NCBI RefSeq assembly: GCF_009498215.1
Contig: NZ_CP043498.1
Location: 806,001-870,000, forward strand
Direction: 5' to 3'
Length of the DNA stretch: 64,000 bases
Source: Rhizobium grahamii
GTDB lineage: Bacteria; Pseudomonadota; Alphaproteobacteria; Rhizobiales; Rhizobiaceae
The position numbers were made by a program, and so were the translations under genes. A model generated the notes under the pieces. The model was not told the origin of the DNA and ran no database searches. It saw nothing but the letters and a program-made list of their open reading frames with translations. Numbering within the stretch: position 1 is the first letter of the stretch; each line of letters begins with the position of its first letter. Of this stretch, positions 1 to 9,629 are shown one piece after another.

Positions 1-891
1 GCCGTTACCGAGCACTTCGCCGGCTCCGGCTTCAAGGTGTTCGCCGGCATGATCGCTTCGAACCCGAAGGTTGAAGTCTGGGCGATCCCGGCCAAGACCG
101 GCGGCAGCCGCGCATTCTGCGACCGCATGAACGCCTGGGCGCAGTCGCTGGGCCAGCCGGGCCTTGGCTACATCTTCTGGAAGGAAGAAGACGGCAAGGT
201 CGGCGGTTCCGGTCCGCTTGCCAAGAACATAGGCGAAGAGCGCACCGAAGCGCTCCGCGTCCAGCTCGGCCTTGAAGCGGGCGATGCCGCCTTCTTCGTC
301 GCCGGCGAGCCGGCGAAGTTCTACAAGTTTGCAGGCGAAGCCCGCACCAAGGCCGGCGAGGACCTGAACCTCGTCGATCGCGACCGCTTCGAGCTGTGCT
401 GGATCATCGACTTCCCGTTCTACGAATGGAGCGAGGAAGACAAGAAAATCGACTTCGCCCACAACCCCTTCTCGATGCCGCAGGGTGGTCTGGAAGCGCT
501 GCAGACGCAGGATCCGCTGTCGCTCAAGGCCTACCAGTACGACGCCGTCTGCAACGGTTTCGAAATCGCCTCGGGCTCGATCCGTAACCAGTCGCCGGAA
601 GCCATGGTCAAGGCCTTCGAGCTGGTCGGCCTCAGCCAGACGGATGTCGAAGAGCGCTTCGGCGGCATGTACCGCGCCTTCCAGTACGGCGCCCCTCCGC
701 ACGGCGGCTGCGCCTTCGGTATCGACCGCGTCGTCATGCTGCTGCTCGGCGCCAAGAACCTGCGCGAAATCACGCTGTTCCCGATGAACCAGCAGGCGCA
801 GGACCTCCTGATGAACGCCCCGTCGGCGGCCACGCCGAAGCAGCTGATGGAACTGTCGCTGCGCGTCATCCCGCCGGTCAAGAAAGACTGA
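1..891 (+). CDS. aspS: Aspartate--tRNA ligase, C-terminal part (cut by window edge)
   Basis: Charges tRNA-Asp with aspartate in the cytoplasm; class II aminoacyl-tRNA synthetase. The frame is open from base 1 with no start, so the N-terminal anticodon-binding domain and class II motifs 1 and 2 lie outside the window. What remains (about 296 residues) begins inside the bacterial insertion (GAD) domain and runs through the catalytic core. It includes the [14 protein letters not shown] stretch, which is class II motif 3, and the bacterial-type tail after it. An intrinsic terminator follows, and the next gene is convergent. Assignment is firm; whether it is the discriminating or non-discriminating type cannot be told from this half. 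Confidence 0.96.
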   Translation, partial: AVTEHFAGSGFKVFAGMIASNPKVEVWAIPAKTGGSRAFCDRMNAWAQSLGQPGLGYIFWKEEDGKVGGSGPLAKNIGEERTEALRVQLGLEAGDAAFFVAGEPAKFYKFAGEARTKAGEDLNLVDRDRFELCWIIDFPFYEWSEEDKKIDFAHNPFSMPQGGLEALQTQDPLSLKAYQYDAVCNGFEIASGSIRNQSPEAMVKAFELVGLSQTDVEERFGGMYRAFQYGAPPHGGCAFGIDRVVMLLLGAKNLREITLFPMNQQAQDLLMNAPSAATPKQLMELSLRVIPPVKKD

Positions 892-905
892 GCGAACTGA
901 TTGCA

Positions 906-941
906 CAAAAAAAGCCGGCGACCTGTTCGCCGGCTTTTTTG
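906..941. terminator. Bidirectional intrinsic terminator after aspS
   Basis: An A-run, a perfect GC-rich stem (GCCGGCGA paired with TCGCCGGC around a CCTGT-type loop) and a T-run lie between the converging aspS and serine hydrolase genes, so it can stop transcription from both sides. Confidence 0.9.
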
Positions 942-959
942 CATGTCGGTAACGTGCGT

Positions 960-2126
960 TCAGATTGCCGCGTAGATCGCGTCGCGGAGATCCACGGTGA
1001 AGCGGCCCCACATGCCTTCTAGCGTCGTATTTGTCAGCGCAACGACGGTAAGTTTTTTCTCCGGATCAACGAACCAGCTGTGGCCGTAGACGCCGCCCCA
1101 GCGGAGTGTCCCCTTGGACCACGGCACCTGTGCCGCGACCGGATCAGTCACGACCGCCCAACCGAAGCCGAAGCCGACACCCGGATCGAGAGGCTGGCGC
1201 ACACCATTTGCCTGATCGGCCATCATGGTCTCGACAGCCCCGGTCGTGAGGAGGGGCGCACCACCCCTACGGATCGTTTCCAGGATTGTCAGCACGTCGC
1301 TGGCCGTGCCTGCCATGCCGGCGCCGCCGGAATGATAGGCGCTCGGATGGAAGATGCGGTCCGGCGTAAAGCGCACGAAACCGGTGAGCGCCCGCACCGA
1401 GGCCTCCTTGCCCATCGGCGTCGGTTCGGGTGAGGCGTCAACATAGGCGGCGGCGAGCCGGCTGCGGTCGCGCACGGCAAAGGCGGTGTCGACAAGGCCG
1501 AGCGGCTCGGTCACCAGTTTTGCCACGGCCTCGCCGAGCGAGCAGCCGGTCTCCTTCTCGATGATGCCGCCGATGACGTCCATCGCGAGCGAATACTGCC
1601 AGCTTGAGCCGGGAGAAAAGAGAAGTGGAACGCCCGCAAGTCGCTTCAGGTTTTCGGCAAGCGAGAGGCCGGGTTGATCGATGCCGTCGGAAATGCCGGC
1701 CTTGGCATAGGGACCATCCTCCTCGGCAAAGCCGTAGCTGAGGCCCGAGGTATGGGTCAGCAGATGTCGTATCGTGATCGTCGCTTCCTCTCCGTTTGGA
1801 AGCCTGGGACGAAAATCAGGGAGCCATTTGGTGATCGGATCGTCCAGTCCCATGCGTCCCTGCTCGATCAGCCGCATGGCCGCGATCGTGACGATGGGTT
1901 TGGTCACCGAAGCCAGCCGGAAGATCGTGTCTTCCTGCATGCCAACGCCATTCTCCCGATCGGCGAGGCCCGCAGCCCGGCGATAGGCCACCTTGCCATC
2001 CACGGCGACCAGCACGACCGCTCCGACCAGCCGTTTATCGTTCAACGCAGCGTCGATTGCTGCGTCCACACCCTCGGTCAGGAAAACGGGCGTGGTTGCT
2101 GCCTGCAAATCAAGGGGAAGACTCAT
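960..2126 (-). CDS. Beta-lactamase-fold serine hydrolase (class C / esterase type)
   Basis: A 388-residue member of the penicillin-binding-protein-like serine hydrolases (Beta-lactamase PF00144), a family that includes AmpC, D-aminopeptidases and EstB-like esterases. Visible motifs: SVTKP (the SxxK nucleophile box) near residue 94, the WQYSLAMDV stretch where the second-box Tyr sits, and HSGGAGMAGT in the C-terminal half. No signal peptide is evident, so a cytoplasmic esterase or peptidase is more likely than a periplasmic beta-lactamase. It is divergent from a TetR-type regulator with paired operator-like sites between them, so it is probably that regulator's target. The natural substrate is unknown. 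Confidence 0.85.
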   Translation of the reverse strand: MSLPLDLQAATTPVFLTEGVDAAIDAALNDKRLVGAVVLVAVDGKVAYRRAAGLADRENGVGMQEDTIFRLASVTKPIVTIAAMRLIEQGRMGLDDPITKWLPDFRPRLPNGEEATITIRHLLTHTSGLSYGFAEEDGPYAKAGISDGIDQPGLSLAENLKRLAGVPLLFSPGSSWQYSLAMDVIGGIIEKETGCSLGEAVAKLVTEPLGLVDTAFAVRDRSRLAAAYVDASPEPTPMGKEASVRALTGFVRFTPDRIFHPSAYHSGGAGMAGTASDVLTILETIRRGGAPLLTTGAVETMMADQANGVRQPLDPGVGFGFGWAVVTDPVAAQVPWSKGTLRWGGVYGHSWFVDPEKKLTVVALTNTTLEGMWGRFTVDLRDAIYAAI

Positions 2127-2145
2127 CGGACCAGATCTCCTATAA

Positions 2146-2205
2146 TCACAATGATCGTTCCTGAATAACTCAGGTCGCGAAATAATTCTAGAGTGATCAT
2201 TGTGA
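2146..2205. promoter_or_regulatory. Divergent promoter region with two operator-like inverted sites
   Basis: TCACAATGATC at 2146-2156 is an exact inverted copy of GATCATTGTGA at 2195-2205. Each copy is also centred on its own short dyad (AATGATCGTT and AGTGATCATT). The right copy overlaps the possible GTG starts of the TetR gene. The layout suits a TetR dimer binding both sites and repressing both divergent genes; this is inference from symmetry and position. Confidence 0.5.
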
Positions 2206-2837
2206 AAAATGACGATATCGCCAAGAAGGTGACATCAGGCCGGCGGGGGCGGCCACCGGCATTCGATCGGGAGACGGTGCTTGCGGCCGCGCGGGATACG
2301 TTCTGGGAACATGGCTACGACGGATCGTCCATCGCGGACCTGACCGCATCGATGGGGATAACCCCACAGAGCCTCTATGCCGCCTTTCGCTCCAAGGCCG
2401 AGCTCTATCGTGAAGCCTTGAACCAGTATCGCCGCATGCCCCGGCCGGATCCGGGCAATCCGTTCAGCGACGCGATCGATACCGTCACGACGTTCGCCCG
2501 ATTTCTCAAGAACTCGGCCATCATCTTTACGGCGCCCGAACACCCCAAGGGCTGCATGATCTCGACGGCGGTGCTGAACTGCGCTTCCGAGAGCGAAGAT
2601 ATCGCCCACTATGTCTCCTCGCTCCGGCTCGACACATTGCGGCTGTTCACGTCGCGCATCGAGCGCGGCGTTGAGGAAGGGGACATCAGAGCGGATGCCA
2701 ACCCAGCCTCGCTTGCCCGCTTCCTCGGCGCCATCGTCCAGGGCATGTCCGTCCAGGCGCGCGACGGCGCCACGACGGCAGAACTCATGGAAGTGGTCGA
2801 CCATGCCCTGACCGAACTGCGCCGTTACACCATCTAG
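2202..2837 (+). CDS. TetR/AcrR family transcriptional regulator
   Basis: A one-component repressor-type regulator of about 211 residues. After a short basic leader (GRRGRPPAFD) comes a typical TetR helix-turn-helix: VLAAARDTFWEHGYDGSS, then IADLTASMGITPQSLYAAF with the recognition helix ending in the usual SLYxxFxxKxxL pattern. The C-terminal part is a variable ligand-binding domain. It is divergent from a serine hydrolase, with matching inverted operator-like sites between them. GTG at 2202 was chosen; an in-frame GTG at 2193 is possible, and both overlap the right operator, which would suit autorepression. The inducing ligand is unknown. Confidence 0.88.
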   Translation: MKNDDIAKKVTSGRRGRPPAFDRETVLAAARDTFWEHGYDGSSIADLTASMGITPQSLYAAFRSKAELYREALNQYRRMPRPDPGNPFSDAIDTVTTFARFLKNSAIIFTAPEHPKGCMISTAVLNCASESEDIAHYVSSLRLDTLRLFTSRIERGVEEGDIRADANPASLARFLGAIVQGMSVQARDGATTAELMEVVDHALTELRRYTI

Positions 2838-3035
2838 AACCCGAAAAATAAAGCCGGGCGGACCAGAGCACGTTGGGTTCCGGGCACGTGCCAAGCGCGC
2901 CGATTGCCTGGGGTTCTGCTGAAGTGTTGCATCGGATTGTTATGGCGCATCGAGCTGCAATCAATGATTGCATGTGGTTTGTAGACGCTTGCAAAGTTTT
3001 GTGTGTCTATTTTCTCTCAGATGGGGGAAGTGGGC

Positions 3036-3872
3036 ATGAAGATTACCGCCATACTCGTCATGGGGTTGACCCTTGCCGCGCCAGCACTTGCGTACAGCAA
3101 GAATGACAGCTGTGGGGGCGTTCGTTTCGACCGGCTCGTTCAAAACGGAAAGCTGTATGTCTACAACATCGACGGCAAAGGCCGGTGGGACTACGCGTCA
3201 GCAAGTCGATATGACGTTCCCGACGAAAATCTGCTTTTCGGCTACGGCATAAAGGATGTTCGCCCTAACAGCGGTGGCATGGTCCTGTTCAAGATCGTCG
3301 ATATCGCCAAGGGTAGCGACATAAGAGATCGCGATGTCCGACTGAGCCGAAGTGCGACGAAGATCTACGTCAAAGGCAAAGAGCCTCGCCGGGTCAAGGC
3401 AATGAACGGCAAGGTGGATATTCAAATCTACGAAGACGTTCATTTGAACGCCAAGGATATCAACCGGGTGCTCAATCGGTTTCACACCGCGTATCAGTAC
3501 CAAGCTGACGGAAATCGGGACACTTTCGACCGGTTGCGACGGAGCGTGTTCTCCTTCGATGAGGTCAAGCCGATCGAAAGCGAACGCAATTGGATCGCAC
3601 TCCTCTTCGGGAAGCCTGCATGGGCGGGCGTAAGGAGTGATGAAGCGATATTGGGCTTGAAGGCCACGCTCAAATACTATGAGGAGCCTGATCCGCGAAA
3701 CGGCGAGGTGATCTGCTTTAGGGTCAAGCCTGCGAAGGATGCGACAAGGACACAGGTGACGGTGATTGATCTCGATTCCGCCAGCCCCGATGCCGACCAG
3801 GAAGAATTGCTCGAGGGCCGTCGGCGCAGCCGGAAGCTTTTCTGGAATCGCATGCCGGACGATCAGGAGTAA
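3036..3872 (+). CDS. Secreted protein of unknown function
   Basis: A 278-residue protein with a clear N-terminal signal peptide: basic MK, a hydrophobic run, then a PALA-type cleavage site near residue 19. The mature part begins around NDSCGG. A GGGGGAAG ribosome site just upstream supports ATG at 3036. No enzymatic motif is recognised. The mature protein is polar, mixed alpha/beta in appearance, and ends in a basic patch (EGRRRSRKLFW). It sits 5 bases before a small membrane-protein gene, so the two are probably co-transcribed and may act together at the envelope. Confidence 0.7.
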   Translation: MKITAILVMGLTLAAPALAYSKNDSCGGVRFDRLVQNGKLYVYNIDGKGRWDYASASRYDVPDENLLFGYGIKDVRPNSGGMVLFKIVDIAKGSDIRDRDVRLSRSATKIYVKGKEPRRVKAMNGKVDIQIYEDVHLNAKDINRVLNRFHTAYQYQADGNRDTFDRLRRSVFSFDEVKPIESERNWIALLFGKPAWAGVRSDEAILGLKATLKYYEEPDPRNGEVICFRVKPAKDATRTQVTVIDLDSASPDADQEELLEGRRRSRKLFWNRMPDDQE

Positions 3873-3877
3873 ACGCG

Positions 3878-4501
3878 ATGGCAAGAGCTCCTGAGCGGGC
3901 TAGTCCGGTGACGCCGAATTCGGCAGCAGGCAACAATATTCTCGATTCAGTTATAGAGCTTCGAGTTCCGCATTATCTCATGCAACGAAAGAACTACCGG
4001 CAGATATTCGATGCTGTGGCGCTTTGCGCTGTCGGCAGCGTTGCTTTGACGGTCGGCCGAGTTTTGGTTCCGGCGGCGCCTAACGATCTGCTTACGAACT
4101 TTGTTGCTACCGGCGTGTGCTACGCTTTCATGTTCGTTGCCGGAGTTGTCGGCATATGTGCAAGTCCGAACGCAACGATCAGAGAAGACACGGCGAAGTT
4201 CACGAAACTCGTTTATTCCATGTTCCTGGCGACGATCTTCATTTACGGGGCCGCTGGTATCGGCGTCGATCTGATGATCGGCGATACGCTGGTGAACATC
4301 CTGCGGGACGTGCTTCCGCCTTTTGGCACACGGTTGCTTGTTTGTTTTCCGGCATCGCTGCTGGCAATCGGCCTGATTGCCTGGCGTACCCAGCGCTTTC
4401 ACCAAACGCCGTGGGCAAGAGCACCGAATAAGCTGCTCTGGATCGTGACCTACTGGGTACTGACTTCTGTTACCGCAGCCGTGGTGCTGAGCTATCCATA
4501 A
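3878..4501 (+). CDS. Integral membrane protein of unknown function
   Basis: A 207-residue protein with a hydrophilic N-terminal stretch of about 50 residues followed by about five hydrophobic segments (for example VALCAVGSVALTVGRVLV, CYAFMFVAGVVGICA, FLATIFIYGAAGIGV, and two nearer the C-terminus). No transporter or enzyme signature is seen. It follows a secreted protein gene by 5 bases, consistent with a two-gene operon, and ends in an intrinsic terminator shared with the convergent gene. Confidence 0.7.
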   Translation: MARAPERASPVTPNSAAGNNILDSVIELRVPHYLMQRKNYRQIFDAVALCAVGSVALTVGRVLVPAAPNDLLTNFVATGVCYAFMFVAGVVGICASPNATIREDTAKFTKLVYSMFLATIFIYGAAGIGVDLMIGDTLVNILRDVLPPFGTRLLVCFPASLLAIGLIAWRTQRFHQTPWARAPNKLLWIVTYWVLTSVTAAVVLSYP

Positions 4502-4503
4502 CG

Positions 4504-4530
4504 AAAAAAAGCCCGGCGAACCGGGCTTTC
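4504..4530. terminator. Bidirectional intrinsic terminator
   Basis: A-run, then AAAGCCCGG, loop CGAA, then CCGGGCTTT, between convergent genes. A stable 9-bp stem with A/T tails on both sides. Confidence 0.88.
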
Positions 4531-4550
4531 ATGTGTAATCAGCGCAACGA

Positions 4551-5738
4551 TCAATCGTTGGCCGAAACCTTCACGCCGAGGACCTGCGGCAGGGTGTTTG
4601 GCGCACCCATGGCCGCACCCATGATCATCGGGAACGGAACCGGCTTTGCCGGCGCGGCAGCGAGCGTCAGGCTCTTCGGATTGTCGAGGAAGGTGTTGAC
4701 GGCGGCCGATACGGCGTTCTGCAGCTCGGGGATGTTGAGTTGGGCGAGCATGATCGGCGTCATCGCCTTCAGGGAGTCGGCCATCTGCTGGCCGGACATG
4801 TTCTGCTGGCTGCCGGCGTAGTCGAGCGCGCGCTTCGTGATCGAGGCGTCGTCGAAGCGGATCTGGGCGCTCTCGAACGACAGTTGCTGCAGCAGTCCGA
4901 GCATCGAGAGGCCAAGCGCCTGCTGCGCCTCTTCCTTGTTCGCATTGGCTTCAGCCTGCTTGGCGGCTTCCTGGAGCGACTTCACGAACGGCATCGTATA
5001 GCCGGAGATCTTGAAGGCGAGGTTGAGCTTGCCGATGTTGGTGAAGTCGAACGCAAACTCAGAAACGTCGATCGTGCCGGGCGTCAGTTCCCAGGCGCCC
5101 TTCATGGTGATGTCGCCGCTGACGTGCTGCAGGGCGAGCTTGTCGATCGCTTCCTTGCTCTGTGCGTCGGTCGCCTTACTGATGTCGGCCTTGAGGCTCT
5201 TGAAGGCGCCGTCGAAATCGAAGCCGGATTCGTCTTCGCGCAGCGTCAGGTTGACGTCGCTTTCCGCGATCGAGAACAGTTCGGCGCCGTCCTGGACCAC
5301 CTTGACCGGGCCGCTATGCGCGGTTTCGTAGAGCAGCATGGAGTCGAGCCCGTCACCCTTCGGGTTGGCCGGGATCGAGATGCCACCGAGCTTCAGGTCG
5401 GATGCCGTGAAGGTGGCGCCGTCGTTGGTGGCGCTGACATTAGGGAAGGACGCTTCCTCGACATAGTAGCCGCCGTCTTCATCTTCCTCGACGCCGGTCA
5501 TCGTGATGTCGCCGATCGAGACCGGTTGGCCGCTGTTCGGCTTGAAGCTCGCCTTCTTCAAGGTGACCGTCGTTCCGTCGACATCGACGCCGTCTGCGAC
5601 GAGCGTGCCGCCCTGCAGGCTGTAGGCCGCGTTGATCTTGGTCAGCAGGTCCTGGCCGTCGAGCGCGAAGGCTGAGCCGGCGAGAGAAAGAAAGGCAGCG
5701 CCCGAAAGCATCAGCCGTGTCGTCCGGTAAAACGTCAT
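4551..5738 (-). CDS. Conserved periplasmic protein of rhizobia, function unknown
   Basis: A 395-residue protein with a signal peptide (hydrophobic run ending SLAGSAFALDG, cleavage near residue 25). The mature chain is acidic and rich in short beta-strand-like segments built around G/T/D, with repeated wording such as VSIGDITMTG, VSGDITMKG and LKLGGISI. This suggests a repetitive beta structure like a lipid-binding or AsmA-like fold, though no family signature is certain. It is preceded by a 240-base leader and stands alone between parC and a convergent membrane-protein gene. Confidence 0.65.
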   Translation of the reverse strand: MTFYRTTRLMLSGAAFLSLAGSAFALDGQDLLTKINAAYSLQGGTLVADGVDVDGTTVTLKKASFKPNSGQPVSIGDITMTGVEEDEDGGYYVEEASFPNVSATNDGATFTASDLKLGGISIPANPKGDGLDSMLLYETAHSGPVKVVQDGAELFSIAESDVNLTLREDESGFDFDGAFKSLKADISKATDAQSKEAIDKLALQHVSGDITMKGAWELTPGTIDVSEFAFDFTNIGKLNLAFKISGYTMPFVKSLQEAAKQAEANANKEEAQQALGLSMLGLLQQLSFESAQIRFDDASITKRALDYAGSQQNMSGQQMADSLKAMTPIMLAQLNIPELQNAVSAAVNTFLDNPKSLTLAAAPAKPVPFPMIMGAAMGAPNTLPQVLGVKVSAND

Positions 5739-5977
5739 CTGGGGTCCCCCTGGTGGCAGTGCTGAGCGGCGAGCGAGAATTCGTCGCCGGTCTACTGTGG
5801 TTCGATCGCGGTTTATATTTGCGGATTTCTAAATTTGTGTTGAAAGGAAAACGAAAGAACGACCAAATTCAGGCAAAGCGTCTGGTGTCATTCTTTTCGT
5901 ATCATTCCGAGACGTCATCCACAGCCGGAATACCCGGATTCCTTGCCCGCGCAGGCTATCTCGGCTAGTCAAGACGG

Positions 5978-8233
5978 ATGGGACAAGAGATTTTGCCGCC
6001 CTCTGGCGGAGACGACGATAGTATCCTTCCGGTCGATCTGAAGGCGGCGCTCGAAGAGCGCTACCTTGCCTATGCGCTATCGACCATCATGCACCGCGCG
6101 CTTCCTGACGTGCGCGACGGCTTGAAGCCGGTGCACCGCCGCATCATTCACGCCATGAGCGAGATGGGCATTCGGCCGAATTCGGCCTTCAAGAAGTGTG
6201 CCCGTATCGTCGGCGATGTCATCGGTAAGTTCCATCCGCATGGCGACCAGTCGGTCTATGACGCGCTTGTGCGCCTGGCGCAGGATTTCTCGCAGCGCTA
6301 TCCCGTGGTCGACGGGCAGGGTAACTTCGGCAACATCGACGGCGACAGTGCTGCCGCCTATCGATACACCGAAGCCCGCATGACCGAGGTCGCGGGGCTG
6401 CTGCTCGATGGCATCGAACAGGATGCCGTCGATTTTCGTCCAACCTACAACGAGGAAGACGAAGAGCCGGTCGTGCTGCCGGGCGCCTTCCCGAACCTGC
6501 TCGCAAACGGCTCCTCGGGTATCGCCGTCGGCATGGCGACGTCCATTCCGTCGCACAACGTTCACGAACTTTGCGACGCCGCGCTGCATCTCATCAAGCA
6601 CCCGGATGCTTCAGTCGAAAAGCTGGTGGAATTCATCCCTGGTCCGGATTTCCCCACAGGCGGCATCATCATCGACAGCCGCGAAAGCATCATCGAAGCT
6701 TATAAGACCGGCCGTGGCGGGTTCCGTACACGCGCCAAGTGGGAGACCGAGGATCTCGGCCGCGGCGGTTATCAGATCGTCGTTACGGAAATTCCGTTCC
6801 AGGTCCAGAAGTCCCGCCTGATCGAAAAGATCGCCGAGCTCCTGCTGGCGCGCAAACTGCCCTTGCTCGAAGACATCAGGGACGAGTCTGCCGAGGACGT
6901 CCGCGTCGTCCTGGTGCCGAAGAACCGCACCGTCGATCCGACCATCCTGATGGAATCGATGTTCAAGCTGACAGAACTGGAAAGCCGGTTCCCGCTGAAC
7001 ATGAACGTTCTTTCCATGGGCCGCATTCCGCGCGTCATGGCGTTGAACGAGGTCCTGAAGGAATGGCTAGACCATCGTCGCGAGGTGCTGCAGCGCCGCT
7101 CGCGCTTCCGCTTGGCTGCAATCGACCGCCGCCTCGAAATTCTCGGCGGCTTGTTGATCGCCTACCTCAACATCGATGAGGTCATTCGCATCATCCGCGA
7201 AGAGGACGATCCGAAGGCGGCCATGATCGCGCGCTGGTCGCTCACCGACAATCAGGTTGAAGCGATCCTTAACATGCGCCTGCGGTCTTTGCGCAAGCTC
7301 GAGGAATTCGAGATCCGCACCGAGTTCGACGCACTCACCAAGGAAAAGGGCGAGATCGAAGCCCTGCTGGCATCCGAAGACAAGCAGTGGCAGACCGTCG
7401 CCTGGGAAATCGGCGAGGTGAAGAAGAAGTTCGCGAAGGCGACCGAGCTCGGACGCCGCCGCACCCAGTTTGCCGATGCGCCCGAGGCCGATGAACAGGC
7501 GATCCAGCAGGCGATGATCGAAAAGGAGCCGATAACTGTCGTCGTCTCCGAAAAGGGCTGGATCCGCGCGCTGAAGGGACACATCTCCGACACCGCGACC
7601 CTGACATTCAAGGAAGGCGATGCGCTCAGGATCGCATTCCCGGCGCAGACGACCGACAAGATCCTGATCATCACCACGGGCGGCAAGGCCTACACGCTTG
7701 GCGGCGACAAGCTGCCCGGCGGTCGAGGCCATGGCGAACCGCTGCGCATCATGATCGATATGGACAACGATCAGGACGTCCTGACCGCCTTCGTACACGA
7801 TCCGGCCCGCAAGCAGATGATCGTCTCGACGGCGGGCAACGGCTTCGTGGTCGCCGAGACCGACATGGTCGCCAATACCCGCAAGGGCAAGCAGATCATG
7901 AACGTTTCCATGCCGGATGAGACGAAGCTGATCGTCCCCGTCAGCGGCGACCATGTCGCGGTTGTCGGCGAAAATCGTAAGCTGCTGGTCTTCCCGCTGG
8001 CGCAGGTGCCGGAGATGGGCCGCGGCAAGGGTGTTCGTCTGCAGCGCTACAAGGACGGCGGCATATCGGACGTCCGATGCTTTGCGATCGCTGACGGGCT
8101 CGTCTGGGAGGACAGCGCCGGGCGCACGTTCACCAAGAACAAGGACGAGCTTGCCGAGTGGCTTGCCGACCGTGCGACAGCCGGCCGAACCGTCCCGAAG
8201 GGCTTCCCTCGCAGCGGCAAGTTTGCCGGTTGA
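5978..8233 (+). CDS. parC: DNA topoisomerase IV subunit A
   Basis: The DNA-cleaving subunit of topoisomerase IV, which decatenates daughter chromosomes together with ParE. At 751 residues it has ParC rather than GyrA length, with a short, blade-poor C-terminal domain and no clear GyrA box. The N-terminal breakage-reunion domain shows [10 protein letters not shown] near residues 48-56, the QRDR region [14 protein letters not shown] near 84-97, and the catalytic tyrosine in AYRYTEARM (about Tyr130). The position matching E. coli ParC Ser80 appears to be Gln. That may affect fluoroquinolone binding, which is inference. ATG at 5978 follows a purine-rich site. Confidence 0.95.
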   Translation: MGQEILPPSGGDDDSILPVDLKAALEERYLAYALSTIMHRALPDVRDGLKPVHRRIIHAMSEMGIRPNSAFKKCARIVGDVIGKFHPHGDQSVYDALVRLAQDFSQRYPVVDGQGNFGNIDGDSAAAYRYTEARMTEVAGLLLDGIEQDAVDFRPTYNEEDEEPVVLPGAFPNLLANGSSGIAVGMATSIPSHNVHELCDAALHLIKHPDASVEKLVEFIPGPDFPTGGIIIDSRESIIEAYKTGRGGFRTRAKWETEDLGRGGYQIVVTEIPFQVQKSRLIEKIAELLLARKLPLLEDIRDESAEDVRVVLVPKNRTVDPTILMESMFKLTELESRFPLNMNVLSMGRIPRVMALNEVLKEWLDHRREVLQRRSRFRLAAIDRRLEILGGLLIAYLNIDEVIRIIREEDDPKAAMIARWSLTDNQVEAILNMRLRSLRKLEEFEIRTEFDALTKEKGEIEALLASEDKQWQTVAWEIGEVKKKFAKATELGRRRTQFADAPEADEQAIQQAMIEKEPITVVVSEKGWIRALKGHISDTATLTFKEGDALRIAFPAQTTDKILIITTGGKAYTLGGDKLPGGRGHGEPLRIMIDMDNDQDVLTAFVHDPARKQMIVSTAGNGFVVAETDMVANTRKGKQIMNVSMPDETKLIVPVSGDHVAVVGENRKLLVFPLAQVPEMGRGKGVRLQRYKDGGISDVRCFAIADGLVWEDSAGRTFTKNKDELAEWLADRATAGRTVPKGFPRSGKFAG

Positions 8234-8250
8234 CGCGAAAATAAATCCGC

Positions 8251-8273
8251 GCCTCGCTCTTGGCGAGCGAGGC
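8251..8273 (+). terminator. GC hairpin after parC
   Basis: GCCTCGCTC, loop, GAGCGAGGC forms a 9-bp stem 17 bases after the parC stop codon. There is no strong T-run, so termination efficiency is uncertain. Confidence 0.55.
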
Positions 8274-8388
8274 AACTCCTCTAGTTTTGTCCTTTAATCA
8301 CAACATGGACAGACATCATTCCGATGGCGGACGGAATGATCGCGTATGGCGTCACGGTGGCGCCGTGTCCGATCACGGAGGAATGTTG

Positions 8389-8895
8389 ATGAGTGCTTGC
8401 AATACCATCACGTTGAACGTCGAGCATACTTATGCCGCGTCGCCCTGCGCCGTCTATGATGCCTGGCTCAACCCGGAAAGAGCCAAGCGGTTCATGTTTG
8501 CCACGGATAGTGGACGGGTGATCCGCGCCGATATCGATGCGCGCGTCGGCGGGCATTTTCTTGTCATCGACAGGCGCCCGACGGGAGATGCGGTGCATTA
8601 CGGCGTGTTTCTCGAGCTTCGTCGACCGCGGCGCATGGTGTTCTGCTTCTCGGTCGCTGAGCATGACCACAATGCCGATCGAATCCAGATCGACATAGAG
8701 CCTTTAGGCGAGGGTACCAGGCTTACGCTGTCTCACGAAATGTGCGCTGAATGGGGGCATTTCGAGGAGGAGACCCGCCAGGGGTGGGCGCATGTCCTTG
8801 AAGGTCTCGAACGCGAGCTCGACGGCGTCGTTCCACTCATGCCAGCGCTTGCCGCGCAGGCGACCGCCGCGCCATCCAAAGCGAGTGCCCCATGA
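8389..8895 (+). CDS. SRPBCC / AHSA1-like protein
   Basis: A 168-residue member of the START/Bet v1-like superfamily (Activator of Hsp90 ATPase homologue 1-like, PF08327). The N-terminus shows the usual EHTYAASPCAVYDAWLNPE pattern, and the middle carries GGHFLVIDRRPTGDAVHYG. In the family's usual layout the last helix closes the hydrophobic cavity (here ETRQGWAHVLEGLERELD). A GGAGGA site supports ATG at 8389 over 8383. Such proteins often accompany ArsR regulators or bind small lipophilic ligands; none is adjacent here. The 3' end overlaps the convergent EamA remnant by about 59 bases. Confidence 0.82.
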   Translation: MSACNTITLNVEHTYAASPCAVYDAWLNPERAKRFMFATDSGRVIRADIDARVGGHFLVIDRRPTGDAVHYGVFLELRRPRRMVFCFSVAEHDHNADRIQIDIEPLGEGTRLTLSHEMCAEWGHFEEETRQGWAHVLEGLERELDGVVPLMPALAAQATAAPSKASAP

Positions 8896-9629
8896 TGGCG
8901 CAAACCAGGATGGCACCGCCGATCAGCGTCATGGTCGGCGGGGCTTCGGAGAAAATCAGCCAGATCCAGATCGGCGCGAGGATTGTCTCCAGCAGATAGA
9001 ACATGCCGACCTCAGGCGCAGAGAGATATTTCGGCCCGGTCGCAAGACACCAGAAGGCAATCGGCATCAGCACAGCGCCGTTGAAGATGATCCACGCGGG
9101 GTGCGCGATGCCGAGTCCTGCAGGCAGTGCATTGGCGAGGCCGAGCGCGGCCGGAAACACCGCCGCCAGCAGAGGAACAAACCCCATGTCCCGGCCTGAG
9201 GCGCGACCGACGGTAATTGCCGATGCGAGGATAAGGGCAGACAGCAGCGCCATCGCATCGCCGAAGAAATGGCCTCCGGATAGTCTTTGGTAGACGATCA
9301 AGGATACGCCGAACAGCATGACAACCATGGTCAAAAGCGTCGAGCGGGTAGGGCGCTCCTTCAGAAACACGCATGACAGCAGCGCGCCGAACATCGGGTT
9401 GAAAGCGACGATGACGACCGGGCACCAGCACGGGCCAGCCGCCTTTGATGCATCGAATCGCCAAGACAACAAGCAACGTCACGGCGACTGTCGTGATGCT
9501 GCGGATTCCGAGGATCGACCACATGTCCCCATGCGCGAGCCGGACGAGCGGAATATCCATGGAAAGCGCCAAACCGCCGATCGCCGTCAACAGAAGGCCT
9601 TTGCGATGAGCGGAGATGCCGGAATGCAT
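8837..9629 (-). pseudogene. EamA/DMT-family transporter, internally deleted and frameshifted
   Basis: Two frames together make most of a 10-helix drug/metabolite transporter. The N-terminal part (from ATG at 9629) gives helices 1 and 2, up to IKGGWPVLVPG. The rest continues in a different frame from about 9,425, with AFNPMFGALLSCVFLKERP (end of the first EamA repeat) and a complete second repeat ending near 8837. Helix 3 and part of helix 4 are missing. The total length is roughly 80 bases short of a normal gene and the frame is broken, so a deletion near 9,418-9,437 best explains it. The start codon directly follows the bpt stop codon, implying a former operon. It cannot give a working transporter as it stands. 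Confidence 0.75.
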
